A stretch of 64,000 nucleotides of DNA, taken from assembly GCF_023217965.1 (NCBI RefSeq), contig NZ_JALPSC010000001.1:992001-1056000 (forward strand), read 5' to 3'. Position numbers and translations under genes: made by a program. Below the pieces are notes generated by a model, which saw nothing but the letters and a program-made list of their open reading frames with translations, was not told the origin of the DNA and did no database searches. This DNA comes from Prevotella sp. E13-27. GTDB lineage: Bacteria > Bacteroidota > Bacteroidia > Bacteroidales > Bacteroidaceae. This document shows, piece by piece, positions 51,512 to 60,195 of this stretch; the first letter of the stretch is position 1, and the number at the start of each line of letters is the position of its first letter.

Positions 51512-52405
51512 TTACTGCAATGCCTGTCCGCCGCTGATGGTAGAGCCTTCAGTCCAGTCGTTGATGCTGACGGAGCCGAACTCTATCTTGTTGCGGCCCA
51601 CGATGAGGTTGACGATGGTATATTTGCCTGCCTCGAGGGGGATGTCCTCAGCGTGGGTATAGACGTAGGCCTGGCCACCGATGGTGAGCGTGACGGTGCG
51701 GAAGCCCGTCTGCGGAATCATCAGGCCGCTGAAACTGCGGGCATAGCCCTCGGCAGCATCCTTGGCAGTGAGGGCGACAGCGTCCTGCTCACCGGCAGCG
51801 TAGGTCTTAGCCAGATAGTCGATGGTGCAGCTCTTGGCAGCTGTAGCCTCACAGGAAGTCACCTCGGGGGCAGCATCCCACTGGTTGCGGAAGTTCATGT
51901 TCACGTAGAGCTTCGCCATGGCGTGGTCGAAGGTCAGCGAGACGGGGTTCTGCGTGGCAGTGAGTCCGCTGAGTTGGCGGGCCACGAGCAGGTCACTCTT
52001 CTCATAGTCGGTGTTGTCCACCGTGTAAGGGTCGGCGGTGAAGTCGCTGACCGTACGTGCCGGATAGATGCCGAGGAAGTAGTGGGCTGTCACCATGTCG
52101 GCCCAGAGCATGGGCGTGGCGGGTGTCCACTTGCCGTCGGTACCGAGGCTATTGACAACGCCGTTGACCACCTTGTCGGCGGGAACCGTCGTAGCCGAGC
52201 CTGTCCAGGCGTAGATGCTGACACCATCACCAGCGTTGAACACCGTGGTATTGCCCGTTGTCGTGGCGCGGGTCAAGTCACCGATGCTCGCCTCGATGGT
52301 GATGTTTTTTGCGGCTTGCTGACCGGCAGAAGTCGCGTCATCGCTGCTGCACGCTGCGGCCAGGAGACCGAGGGCAGCCAGAGGGATGAATCTGAGTTTT
52401 TTCAT
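51512..52405 (-). CDS. Fimbrillin-family lipoprotein
   Basis: The protein is about 297 aa from MKKLRFIPLAALGLL, which puts the lipobox LAAAC in place; an in-frame ATG nine codons upstream is less likely. It has the fimbrillin pattern NITIEASIGDLTRATT, FNAGDGVSIYAWTG, then PMLWADMVTAHYFLGIYPA and the ending NKIEFGSVSINDWTEGSTIS. Shared final strands with the 49256 and 52439 products suggest donor-strand exchange partners. Confidence 0.86.
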   Translation of the reverse strand: MKKLRFIPLAALGLLAAACSSDDATSAGQQAAKNITIEASIGDLTRATTTGNTTVFNAGDGVSIYAWTGSATTVPADKVVNGVVNSLGTDGKWTPATPMLWADMVTAHYFLGIYPARTVSDFTADPYTVDNTDYEKSDLLVARQLSGLTATQNPVSLTFDHAMAKLYVNMNFRNQWDAAPEVTSCEATAAKSCTIDYLAKTYAAGEQDAVALTAKDAAEGYARSFSGLMIPQTGFRTVTLTIGGQAYVYTHAEDIPLEAGKYTIVNLIVGRNKIEFGSVSINDWTEGSTISGGQALQ

Positions 52406-52438
52406 CTTGTTGTTGTTTTTATTGTGATACATTGTTTA

Positions 52439-53413
52439 TTATTTATTGGTGGGATTCAGGATTTCACCGCTAATGGTCCAGCCCTCCGTCCAGTCGTTGA
52501 TGGTCATGGCCTCGAAGCGCATGTAGGGAGCGAGGGCGGCATACTGGAAGTCGAGCGTGTAGTAACGGCCCAATTCCATGCGGGGACAGTCGGCGGTAGA
52601 GACGAGCACATTGCCGTCGGCCTCGGTGGTGGTGATGCGCAGCAGCGAACGGCTCTGGCTGGCGGCGGTGGGCATCAGGCGCTTCTCCATTCCGAAGGCG
52701 GAACCGTCAGCCACGGTGGCGAGGGTGCCGAAGTCTGCCGCTGTCTGGTTTGCCATGGGTACGCCATAGCGACCGGCGGCATCCTTCTCAGTGAGCATGA
52801 CACTCTCTGCCACCTGCTCTACGGCAATCGCCACGGTGGTGCCAGCGGGAACGCCCGTCACGTTGACGGTGAGCGTGGGCAGCAGGCGCTGGAGTTTGAA
52901 CTCGGCCACGGTAATCTCGTCCTCGCGGATGGTGACGTGGGTCACGGCATACCACGACTGGCGGGGCGACGAGGCGGGGGCTTTCAGCGAGACGCTGGTG
53001 GGCACGAGCATGTTCTCGCTGGGTGCGCCCGTGGCGGTGAGGATGTAGCCCGACGGCTCGTCCATGTCGGCAGTGACAAGGATGTCGTACTCGCCTACGG
53101 GCAACTGCTGTAGCCAGTCGGCACTCTCCTCAATGGATGAGAACGAGCGGGCGCGGTTCACGCCATTAGCACCCTGCACCTGAAACGAGAGGGCGTTGAC
53201 GGAGCCAATGGCAGCGGCATCGGCGGGGTCTTCCCACAAGAGTTGCGGAGCGACATAGCCCACGGGCTTGCCGTCGTACTCGTTGGGGGTAAATTCATGC
53301 TTGTCGTGATAGCAGGCGCAAAGAAGCCCTCCCCCAACCCCTCCCAAGAGGAGGGGAGTCAGGATGAGGGACTTTAAAATATAAGCTATCTTCTTTATCA
53401 TTGTTGTTTTCAT
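52439..53413 (-). CDS. Fimbrial lipoprotein (Mfa2/DUF5119-like) with repeat-encoded signal peptide
   Basis: The 324-aa protein has lipobox LLCAC after a hydrophobic core ILTPLLLGGVGGGLL. That core is encoded by the pyrimidine-rich palindrome (53326-53358), which elsewhere is intergenic. The mature part (HEFTPNEYDGKPVGYVAP ... GEYDILVTADM ... RMELGRYYTLDFQY) resembles Mfa2/FimB-type anchor proteins (DUF5119-like). It ends FEAMTINDWTEGWTISG like the fimbrillins downstream. Expected role: pilus anchor or assembly terminator. It starts 8 bp after the OmpA gene. Confidence 0.82.
   Translation of the reverse strand: MKTTMIKKIAYILKSLILTPLLLGGVGGGLLCACYHDKHEFTPNEYDGKPVGYVAPQLLWEDPADAAAIGSVNALSFQVQGANGVNRARSFSSIEESADWLQQLPVGEYDILVTADMDEPSGYILTATGAPSENMLVPTSVSLKAPASSPRQSWYAVTHVTIREDEITVAEFKLQRLLPTLTVNVTGVPAGTTVAIAVEQVAESVMLTEKDAAGRYGVPMANQTAADFGTLATVADGSAFGMEKRLMPTAASQSRSLLRITTTEADGNVLVSTADCPRMELGRYYTLDFQYAALAPYMRFEAMTINDWTEGWTISGEILNPTNK
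53326..53358 (-). repeat. Pyrimidine-rich palindrome in frame in a signal peptide
   Basis: CCCTCCCCCAACCCCTCCCA with AGAGGAGGGGAG. Read on the coding strand it gives the TPLLLGGVGGG part of the lipoprotein signal at 52439-53413. Confidence 0.75.
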
Positions 53414-53421
53414 ACGCTGAC

Positions 53422-54642
53422 TTATTTTTGTTCGTTCATAATCAGTTCCACGCGGCGGGCCTGTTGGCTGTCGGCAGCATCGTGGTCGATGCCCCTGCCC
53501 TTGACAGGCTTCAGACGACTGGCATCAATGCCACGGCGCACAAGCTGACGCTTCACGCTGTTGGCGCGACGCTGAGAGAGCTTGCGGTTGTACTGCTTGC
53601 TGCCTATGTTGGAGGCGTGGCCGACGATGCTCAGCGTCACTTCGGGCTGTGCCTTCATCATGTCGGCTACGGCATCGAGCTTCGCAGTCTCGTCGGCAGA
53701 GAGGCGGCTGCTGTTGTGGGCGAAGTAGATGACGGGCAGTTCTGCAGGAGCGGCTTCCTCTACCTCGGGTTTCTGCTCTGCCACGGCAGTGGTCTCTGCT
53801 ACAGGCTGCGCCTTCTCCACAACGGGCTGCGGCTTTTCTTCCACCACTGGCTTTTCCTCAACCACGGGTTGCGGCTCAGGCTCTGCAATGACAGCGGCTT
53901 CTTCCACGACGGGAGCGGCCTTGCCCTTCTTCCCGAAGTGATACGACAGTTTCAGACCGGCCTCATACATGAGGTTGCTCTTGTGGCAGTACTTGGGGAT
54001 GTTGTCGAAGCGGTCGCCCGTCAGGCAGGTGATGCCGCCGTAGAGTTGTAGGCCAACGTTCTTGGCCACACGGTAGCCCACGGCAGCCTGACCGCCCAAA
54101 CCGAGGTGCCACTGGCGGTCGAACTCCTGCTCGTAGCCCGTGGCAAGATGCTTGGTGCGCGTAGTGACGGCAGATAGTTGCGGCGACAGCGTGACAGACC
54201 ACTTGCAAGTCGGCTGGGTCAGCAGCGACAGCACGTCGAAGTTGGCCTGCAGCCCGAAGCGCATCCAGCGGGTCTTGGCTTCGAGGTCGCGGTAGTAGTT
54301 GCCCTGCTTGCCCAGGACGGGGGCGAAGGTGAACTCGCCGTCGGTAGCGAGCCAGAACGGGTCGCAGTCGAGCGACGTCTGCTTCTGTCCGCCCATCGTG
54401 GCGAGGGCTTCAACTGATAACAGGCGGCTGAACTGATAGCCGCCGAAGACACCGAACTGAGCACCCCAGTGGGTCTTGCTCTCGGTGATGCTGCGGAACG
54501 TGGCCTGACCGAAGGAGGTGCCGCCGCTCAGCCCGGCATACCAACCGCGATCGTAGTCGCGGCTGTCGGTTTGGGCAAAGGCCGTCTGCACCCCTGCGGC
54601 CAGCATCGCCAGCAGCATGAGGATAGAAGTTGCTTTTTTCAT
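53422..54642 (-). CDS. OmpA-family protein, first gene of fimbrial operon
   Basis: The protein is 406 aa from MKKATSILMLLAML (54642). A longer frame upstream translates the GA repeat as Leu-Ser and lies within the leader; rejected. The signal peptide ends AFAQ. Residues ~25-240 form a beta-barrel-like domain (GWYAGLSGGTSFGQATF). A Pro/Glu/Val hinge follows (PVVEEKPQPVVEKAQPV), then the C-terminal OmpA domain (IYFAHNSSRLSADETAKL ... YNRKLSQRRANSVKRQL ... RGIDHDAADSQQARRVELI). It probably anchors or scaffolds the fimbrial assembly in the cell wall. Confidence 0.9.
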   Translation of the reverse strand: MKKATSILMLLAMLAAGVQTAFAQTDSRDYDRGWYAGLSGGTSFGQATFRSITESKTHWGAQFGVFGGYQFSRLLSVEALATMGGQKQTSLDCDPFWLATDGEFTFAPVLGKQGNYYRDLEAKTRWMRFGLQANFDVLSLLTQPTCKWSVTLSPQLSAVTTRTKHLATGYEQEFDRQWHLGLGGQAAVGYRVAKNVGLQLYGGITCLTGDRFDNIPKYCHKSNLMYEAGLKLSYHFGKKGKAAPVVEEAAVIAEPEPQPVVEEKPVVEEKPQPVVEKAQPVAETTAVAEQKPEVEEAAPAELPVIYFAHNSSRLSADETAKLDAVADMMKAQPEVTLSIVGHASNIGSKQYNRKLSQRRANSVKRQLVRRGIDASRLKPVKGRGIDHDAADSQQARRVELIMNEQK

Positions 54643-54768
54643 AATAATAAAAATTGGATTAGATATAGACAAAAAACAATGAGGCTTCCCATGGCAGAAA
54701 GCATGGAAAGCCGTATATTTACACGCGCGGGCGCGAATTTTAATAAAGGTGGACTGGCTGTTAAGTAC

Positions 54769-54818
<50 letters not shown>

Positions 54819-54970
54819 TTGGAATGGCCAAAAGAATCGGTCATTCTTTTCACTGCGTTGGCATTATTTAACTCTCTGCGGTACATAAAAAAAAAGGAAA
54901 TTACAATGTGTCTAATATTAAAGCATACCAGCTTTGCTCTGTATATTTCATACTCGTCGTTCGTTTCTTC

Positions 54971-55148
54971 GTGGGGCAAAAGTACGTCTTTTTTTTGAAT
55001 TTCCAAAGAAAATGTTCAAAAAAAGCCAGAAGTTTGGGGCTTCTGGCTTATGTTATTGGTGTTATGTGCAGGGTGGAAAACGGGATCATGGGGACAGGTT
55101 GTTTGAAGTGAATTCGACGAATTCATTCAAAAACCTGTCCCCATGATC
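54971..55148. repeat. Terminator-like repeat and GATC hairpin element, copy 3
   Basis: 54971-55050 (GTGGGGCAAAAGTAC ... AAGCCAGAAGTTTGGGGCTTCTGGCTT) is homologous to 47680-47765. 55084-55148 is the 65-bp GATC...GATC palindrome. Its last base is the first base of the CYTH gene stop codon complement. The same two repeats occur together at both loci. Confidence 0.8.
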
Positions 55149-55630
55149 TAAAAAGTCGGTGTTCCCCAGTCCTTGAATGGATTTTTGCGCAGATGTGAGT
55201 TGTAGTAGCGATGGTCGCCAGTTACCTCCTGACCAATGAACGAGGGCGCGAGATATGGCTCGTCGGGTGATGACAGTTCTACCTCAGCCATGACGAGACC
55301 TTCGTTGTCGCCATAGAACTCATCTACCTCGAAGGTATGACTGCCTGATGGCACGAGATAACGGGTCTTATCGATGATGCCTGGCTCACAGAGCTGAAAG
55401 AGATGGTCGGCCTCGTCGAGCGTTATCTCTTTCTCAAACTCATAGCGGGAGAGACCGCCATCGAGTGACGGTCCCTTGATGGTAAGATAGCCTTTGTCAC
55501 CACGCTGGCGCACACGTACAGTCCGCCCATGGCCACTGCATATATAGCCTTGGCGTATGCGACTATGGCTCGTGGCAAGCTGCTTGTAGCTTTCGTCGGT
55601 GACAAGGAATTTGCGTTCTATTTCAATCAT
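55148..55630 (-). CDS. CYTH-domain triphosphatase-like protein
   Basis: The 160-aa protein starts with the metal-binding EIERKFLV (ExExK). It continues with IRQGYI, TVRVRQRGDKGYLTIKG (Arg/Lys tunnel residues) and YEFEKEI, then DKTRYLV and FEVDEFYG, ending VMAEVEL. These are the signature strands of CYTH enzymes, which hydrolyse inorganic triphosphate or thiamine triphosphate. Length fits the short single-domain bacterial type. Substrate not decidable by eye. Confidence 0.92.
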   Translation of the reverse strand: MIEIERKFLVTDESYKQLATSHSRIRQGYICSGHGRTVRVRQRGDKGYLTIKGPSLDGGLSRYEFEKEITLDEADHLFQLCEPGIIDKTRYLVPSGSHTFEVDEFYGDNEGLVMAEVELSSPDEPYLAPSFIGQEVTGDHRYYNSHLRKNPFKDWGTPTF

Positions 55631-55732
55631 TTCTTTTCAATGTTTAGAGATAATACTCTAACCTCTTGCCTCTCGCTCGGCACGAAGTGACGCTTTGCTT
55701 GCAAAGAACTTCTCACCTCTAACCTCTAATTA

Positions 55733-55891
55733 TTACACTCCCATCATGAACATCACCCATCCGATATAGGCGATAGCCAAAAGGATAAGTGCACCGATGA
55801 TAGTCTTTACTACTGTTTCAGCCTTCTTTGACTGTTTAGCTTCGTAAGCCTTCTGCTTAGCATTGAGATGCTGTTCTTCTTTCTTTGACAT
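55733..55891 (-). CDS. 52-aa single-span membrane protein
   Basis: Read from the gap: ATG at 55891 and TAA at 55733-55735. The product starts MSKKEEQHLNAKQKAYEAKQ (charged helix) and ends with one hydrophobic span, TIIGALILLAIAYIGWVMFM. It is the sort of small Bacteroidales membrane protein often annotated hypothetical. No operon partner is clear; spacing to the CYTH gene is about 100 bp. Confidence 0.65.
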   Translation of the reverse strand: MSKKEEQHLNAKQKAYEAKQSKKAETVVKTIIGALILLAIAYIGWVMFMMGV

Positions 55892-55953
55892 AATGTTAAT
55901 TAGTAATTAGTAATGAGTAATTAGTAATTATGATTACCTTTGCTCATTAATTG

Positions 55954-56313
55954 TTATTTTGTTTTTATTGTTTTGGTAATACTTGTTAATAACTTTATTA
56001 TTTCAACACAATCATCATTAATAGAATTATATTCTTTATCATTAAGAGCGTCTTCTGAATGTAAACGACCTAACCAAAACTTGGTTTCGTTAGCCTCTTT
56101 TAAAGCAATAGTCATTTTTGTAAGAAAATCGGCTCTGCTTTGTGCATATTGACTCTCTGCAGTGTTAGCACCAACACTAGTACCGCTTCTATATATTTGT
56201 CTGATAGCGTCTTTTTCTCCCTTATCTTCATCTGTGAGGTATCTGCACATACGAATAATCCTATCAGCAAATGCTTCTGTTTTTATGATAATAGTATTCT
56301 CAGGTCTTTTCAT
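55954..56313 (-). CDS. Four-helix bundle protein (S23/IVP family)
   Basis: The 119-aa all-helical protein has the family pattern FADRIIRMCRYL, then RQIYRSGTSVGANTAESQYAQS and the ending ALKEANETKFWLGRL. The family was named from proteins encoded in 23S rRNA intervening sequences but is widespread as stand-alone genes in Bacteroidetes. Role unknown. No rRNA gene is nearby, so this is the stand-alone type. Confidence 0.92.
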   Translation of the reverse strand: MKRPENTIIIKTEAFADRIIRMCRYLTDEDKGEKDAIRQIYRSGTSVGANTAESQYAQSRADFLTKMTIALKEANETKFWLGRLHSEDALNDKEYNSINDDCVEIIKLLTSITKTIKTK

Positions 56314-56365
56314 ATTGCAGAACTAATCATAATTACTAATTATTCATTACTAATTACTAATTAAA

Positions 56366-57484
56366 TTACTCCTCCGTCACTGGAAACTCCATCAAATACG
56401 CTTTTATGAACTCATCTATCTTACCGTTCATCACTCCATCAACATCGCTGGTCTGATAGTTTGTGCGATGGTCCTTCACGCGCTTGTCATCGAAGACATA
56501 AGAACGAATCTGACTACCCCACTCTATCTTCTTCTTGCCAGCCTCAATCTTTGCCTGAGCTTCGAGACGTTTCTTCATGGCGCGGTCGTAGAGCTGTGAG
56601 CGGAGCAGAGCCATAGCACGCTCCTTGTTCTTTGGCTGGTCGCGCGTCTCTGTGTTCTCGATGAGTATCTCTTCTTCTTCGCCAGTGTCAGGGTCGGTGT
56701 ACCAATAGCGCAGACGCACACCCGACTCCACCTTGTTCACGTTCTGACCACCGGCACCGCTCGAGCGGAAGGTGTCCCACGACAGTTTCGCAGGATCGAC
56801 ATATACCTCGATGGTGTCATCGACAAGTGGTGAGACGAATACTGAAGCGAACGATGTCATGCGCTTGCCCTGAGCGTTATATGGACTGACGCGTACCAGA
56901 CGGTGAACGCCGTTCTCTGACTTCAGGAAGCCATAGGCATACTCGTTGCCCTCTATCTGCATAGTTACACTCTTGATGCCTGCCTCTTCACCATCGAGAA
57001 GGTTGGAGATAGACACCTTGTAGCCATGAGCCTCGGCCCAGCGCATATACATTCGCATGAGCATCTGTGCCCAGTCCTGTGCCTCGGTGCCGCCGGCGCC
57101 AGAGTTTATCTTCAGCACACAGTCCATAGGGTCTTCCTTCTGGCGTAGCATATTCATAAGCTCAAGTTCTTCAATAGCAGCCATCGCATGCTGGTAGTCG
57201 GCATCGACCTCTTCCTCGGTTACGAGCTCGTCTTTGTAGAAGTCAAAGGCCAGCTGCAGCTCGTCGGCCTTAGCACGGCAGTCGTGATAGCAGTCTATCC
57301 ATTTCTTGATAGCCTTAACCTTCTTCATCTGTTCCTCCGCGCGCAGGCGGTCATCCCAGAAGTCGGGTGCCTGTGTACGAAGTTCTTCTTCTTCATACTC
57401 CACCTGTTTCTGGTCAATCTTCAGATAGTGATAGAGTTTCTCTGTCCTATCCAGTACGTCTTTCAGTTGATCTTGTGTAATCAT
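56366..57484 (-). CDS. prfB: Peptide chain release factor 2
   Basis: This 372-aa factor reads UGA and UAA stop codons and triggers peptide release. The GGQ motif is visible in SSGAGGQNVNKVESGVRL. The tripeptide that reads the stop codon, SPF in most RF2 proteins, is SPY here (VRVSPYNAQGKRMTSF). The frame is continuous from MITQDQLKDVL, so I see no need for the programmed +1 frameshift found in many prfB genes. TACCTTTGC on this strand at 57501-57509 is the promoter box. Confidence 0.97.
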   Translation of the reverse strand: MITQDQLKDVLDRTEKLYHYLKIDQKQVEYEEEELRTQAPDFWDDRLRAEEQMKKVKAIKKWIDCYHDCRAKADELQLAFDFYKDELVTEEEVDADYQHAMAAIEELELMNMLRQKEDPMDCVLKINSGAGGTEAQDWAQMLMRMYMRWAEAHGYKVSISNLLDGEEAGIKSVTMQIEGNEYAYGFLKSENGVHRLVRVSPYNAQGKRMTSFASVFVSPLVDDTIEVYVDPAKLSWDTFRSSGAGGQNVNKVESGVRLRYWYTDPDTGEEEEILIENTETRDQPKNKERAMALLRSQLYDRAMKKRLEAQAKIEAGKKKIEWGSQIRSYVFDDKRVKDHRTNYQTSDVDGVMNGKIDEFIKAYLMEFPVTEE

Positions 57485-57509
57485 TATTATTAATTATGGT
57501 GCAAAGGTA

Positions 57510-58080
57510 CAGCGAAAATAATTATCCACAAAATTTTTTCGTATTAAAGACAACTTACAATTCTTATTAAACTATGCTAGTGTTCTTACTAAACTATGGT
57601 GGTGTTCTTACTAAACTGTGGTGGTGTTCTTACTAAACTATAGTGCAGTCTAGTCAGAGCTGTGGTATAGTCTAGTCAGTACTACAGCATAGTTTAATAA
57701 GAATTGCAGCTGTTGAAAAGTGTGGATAACTCTGTGGATAAGTGTGTGGATAAACACTTAATAACTGGTGAAAACAAATGAACGGAAGGGATGGGTGTGC
57801 AAATTAACAGTGTTTTGCACGGGTTTTTCATCACTTTTCCACTCTTTTTTGATGAAAAAAGATATAAACTTATTAATTTTGCACCGAATTTCGAAACGGT
57901 GGATAAAACATGCATCGTTCTCATTTTCAAAGAATAAGAGTTAACAGTTGGTGTGGATAACATGTTGACCATGGGTTGATAACTTTCCAGGCAAGAAAAA
58001 GCCAAAGAAGTTATCAACTTATCAACGTCACATCATACTTAACATTCTATTTTAAAAAGAAAAGAAAAAAATAATTAATA
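57510..58080. other. Candidate replication origin (oriC)
   Basis: About 570 bp of AT-rich non-coding DNA between divergent prfB and nadA. Perfect DnaA boxes (TTATCCACA or complement) are at 57522-57530, 57721-57729, 57733-57741, 57745-57753 and 57952-57960, and a one-mismatch GGTGGATAA is at about 57898-57906. Three of them are spaced exactly 12 bp apart. Looser TTATCAAC-like boxes follow at 58008-58025. A 22-bp tandem array lies at 57561-57714. Genes to the right (nadA, ychF, lgt, kinase) and to the left (prfB and the next several) point away from the region. Confidence 0.65.
57561..57714. repeat. 22-bp tandem array (iteron-like)
   Basis: Seven contiguous units of 22 bp: four of the TTCTTACTAAACTATGGTGGTG type (57561-57648), then three diverged ones (TCTAGTCAGAGCTGTGGTATAG, TCTAGTCAGTACTACAGCATAG and a last degenerate one). 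There are no spacers, so it is not CRISPR. Related words (TATGCTACAGTTCAG, TAGTCAGTACTATGG) occur at about 47950-47995. Confidence 0.75.
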
Positions 58081-58090
58081 AAATAATGTG

Positions 58091-59062
58091 ATGTTGAAAA
58101 CCCCTACAAACGTTTCAGATCTGAAGGCTGCCATACGTGACCTTTGTCGTGAGAAGCAGGCAATAATACTTGCACACTACTATACTACTGGAGACATTCA
58201 GGAAGTGGCCGACTTCATTGGCGACTCGCTGGCTCTTGCTCGCAAGGCTGCTGCGACCTATGCGAAGGTTATAGTGATGTGTGGCGTTCACTTCATGGCT
58301 GAAACATGTAAGCTGCTGTCGCCTGAGAAGCTGGTGCTCTGTCCTGACCCTGCAGCAGGTTGTTCGCTGGCTGACTCTTGTCGTGCCGAGGACCTGAAGA
58401 AGTTCAAGGATGAACATCCTGGCTATATGGTTGTGTCTTATGTTAACACCACAGCTGCTGTGAAAGCTCTGACCGATGTTGTTGTCACTTCTGGCAACGC
58501 GAAGAAGGTTGTTGACCAGTTGCCAAAGGACGCGAAGATTATCTTTGGTCCAGACTATAACCTCGGCTCTTATATAAATGAGGTGACAGGACGCGACATG
58601 CTGTTGTGGAATGGTGGCTGTCATGTTCACGAGCGTTTCAGCGTTGAGCAGATAGTACGCCTGAAGAAGGAGCATCCTGAGGCAGTGGTTATGGCCCATC
58701 TGGAGTGTAAGGCTCCTGTGCTGGCTGTTGCTGATGTTAAGGGTTCTACTGCCGACATGCTGAAATATGCTAAGCAGAATAGCGCCAAGCAGTATATTGT
58801 GGCTACTGAGGCAGGCATATTGCACGAGCTTCAGCGTCAGTGTCCTGACAAGGAGTTTATTCCTGTTCCGCCAGAGATTCCAAGTGAGGAGTGTGACTCT
58901 CATTCATCTTGCACTTCTTGCAACGAGTGTCAATATATGAAGATGAACACTCTGCAGAAGATATATGATGCTCTGAAGAACGGACAGCCAGCTGTAGAGG
59001 TTGACCCAGAGATAGCTGAGCTTGCAGTGAAGCCAATAGAGCGAATGCTGCAGATGAGTTAA
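58091..59062 (+). CDS. nadA: Quinolinate synthase A
   Basis: The protein is 323 aa from the ATG at 58091 (a GTG one codon earlier is possible). It makes quinolinate from iminoaspartate and dihydroxyacetone phosphate in NAD synthesis and carries a 4Fe-4S cluster. Visible motifs: ILAHYYTTGDIQEVADFIGDS, VMCGVHFMAETCK, GGCHVHERF, AHLECKAP and the cysteine-rich SCTSCNECQYMKMN; the cluster ligands are expected among these Cys. nadB and nadC are not next to it. First rightward gene after the candidate origin. Confidence 0.97.
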   Translation: MLKTPTNVSDLKAAIRDLCREKQAIILAHYYTTGDIQEVADFIGDSLALARKAAATYAKVIVMCGVHFMAETCKLLSPEKLVLCPDPAAGCSLADSCRAEDLKKFKDEHPGYMVVSYVNTTAAVKALTDVVVTSGNAKKVVDQLPKDAKIIFGPDYNLGSYINEVTGRDMLLWNGGCHVHERFSVEQIVRLKKEHPEAVVMAHLECKAPVLAVADVKGSTADMLKYAKQNSAKQYIVATEAGILHELQRQCPDKEFIPVPPEIPSEECDSHSSCTSCNECQYMKMNTLQKIYDALKNGQPAVEVDPEIAELAVKPIERMLQMS

Positions 59063-59094
59063 ACAATAAAGAAAAATAAATTTAGGATAAAGAT

Positions 59095-60195
59095 ATGGCA
59101 TTAAAATGTGGTATTGTTGGACTTCCCAACGTAGGTAAAAGCACACTATTCAACTGTCTGTCGAGCGCTAAGGCTCAGGCAGCAAACTTCCCTTTCTGTA
59201 CGATAGAACCAAATGTTGGCGTGATTACCGTGCCTGACGAGCGTTTGACAAAGCTCGCTGAGCTGGTGCATCCAGGACGCATCGTTCCTGCAACATGTGA
59301 GATAGTAGATATAGCAGGTCTTGTTAAGGGTGCCTCAAAAGGTGAGGGGCTGGGTAATAAGTTCCTTGGAAATATTCGTGAGACCGACGCCATAATCCAT
59401 GTGCTTCGTTGCTTCGAAGATGATAACATCACCCATGTCGATGGCACAATCAACCCTGTGCGCGACAAGGAAATCATAGATACCGAGCTTCAGCTGAAGG
59501 ACCTCGAGACGATAGAGAGCCGTCTGGCAAAGACTGAGAAGGCTGCTGCTGCTGGCAACAAGGATGCTAAGGTGGAGGTGACCGTTTTGAAGGCCTATAA
59601 AGAGGTGCTTGAGCAGGGTAAGAATGCACGCATCGTGGAGTTCGAGTCAAAGGAAGAGCAGGACTGTGCCCGCAACCTGTTCCTGCTCACAGCAAAGCCT
59701 GTGCTCTATGTATGTAACGTAGCCGAAGAGGATGCCAAGGACGGCAACGACTTCACCAAGAAGATCGAGGAGATAGCCCGTGAGGAGGGTGCCGAGACTA
59801 TGGTCATCGCAGCTAAGACCGAAGAGGATATTGCTGAGCTGGAGTCTTATGAGGACAAGCAGATGTTCCTTGAGGAGCTGGGCTTGAAGGAGAGCGGCGT
59901 GAACCGTCTCATCAAGAAGGCATATGCTCTGCTGAACCTCGAGACATTCATCACAGCCGGTGAGATGGAGGTGAAGGCATGGACCTATAAGAAGGGCTGG
60001 AAGGCTCCTCAGTGCGCAGGTGTCATTCACACCGACTTTGAGAAGGGCTTTATTCGTGCCGAGGTCATAAAGTACGAGGACTATCTGAAGTATGGTTCAG
60101 AGGCTGCCGTGCGCGAGGCTGGCAAGATGGGTGTCGAGGGCAAGGACTATGTTGTTCAAGACGGAGACATCATGCACTTTAGGTTTAATGTGTAA
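59095..60195 (+). CDS. ychF: Redox-regulated ATPase YchF (Obg-like)
   Basis: This 366-aa universal P-loop ATPase associates with ribosomes. G1 is GLPNVGKST at the N-terminus and G3 DIAGLVKGASKGEG. The NVAEED segment replaces the NKxD of true GTPases, matching the ATP preference of the family. A coiled-coil insert follows, and the C-terminal TGS domain (GEMEVKAWTYKKGWKAPQ ... VQDGDIMHFRFNV). 32 bp after nadA, so possibly co-transcribed. Confidence 0.97.
   Translation: MALKCGIVGLPNVGKSTLFNCLSSAKAQAANFPFCTIEPNVGVITVPDERLTKLAELVHPGRIVPATCEIVDIAGLVKGASKGEGLGNKFLGNIRETDAIIHVLRCFEDDNITHVDGTINPVRDKEIIDTELQLKDLETIESRLAKTEKAAAAGNKDAKVEVTVLKAYKEVLEQGKNARIVEFESKEEQDCARNLFLLTAKPVLYVCNVAEEDAKDGNDFTKKIEEIAREEGAETMVIAAKTEEDIAELESYEDKQMFLEELGLKESGVNRLIKKAYALLNLETFITAGEMEVKAWTYKKGWKAPQCAGVIHTDFEKGFIRAEVIKYEDYLKYGSEAAVREAGKMGVEGKDYVVQDGDIMHFRFNV

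Noticed and set aside
51509..53113. 534-codon plus-strand frame opposite two fimbrial lipoproteins
   Set aside because: The minus-strand genes have lipoboxes and fimbrillin motifs; the plus frame is low-complexity Gly/Val/Glu shadow.
57561..57714. Possible CRISPR array
   Set aside because: Units are contiguous with no spacers; the same holds for 8435-8734 and the 22-bp arrays in repeat R. No cas genes in the window.
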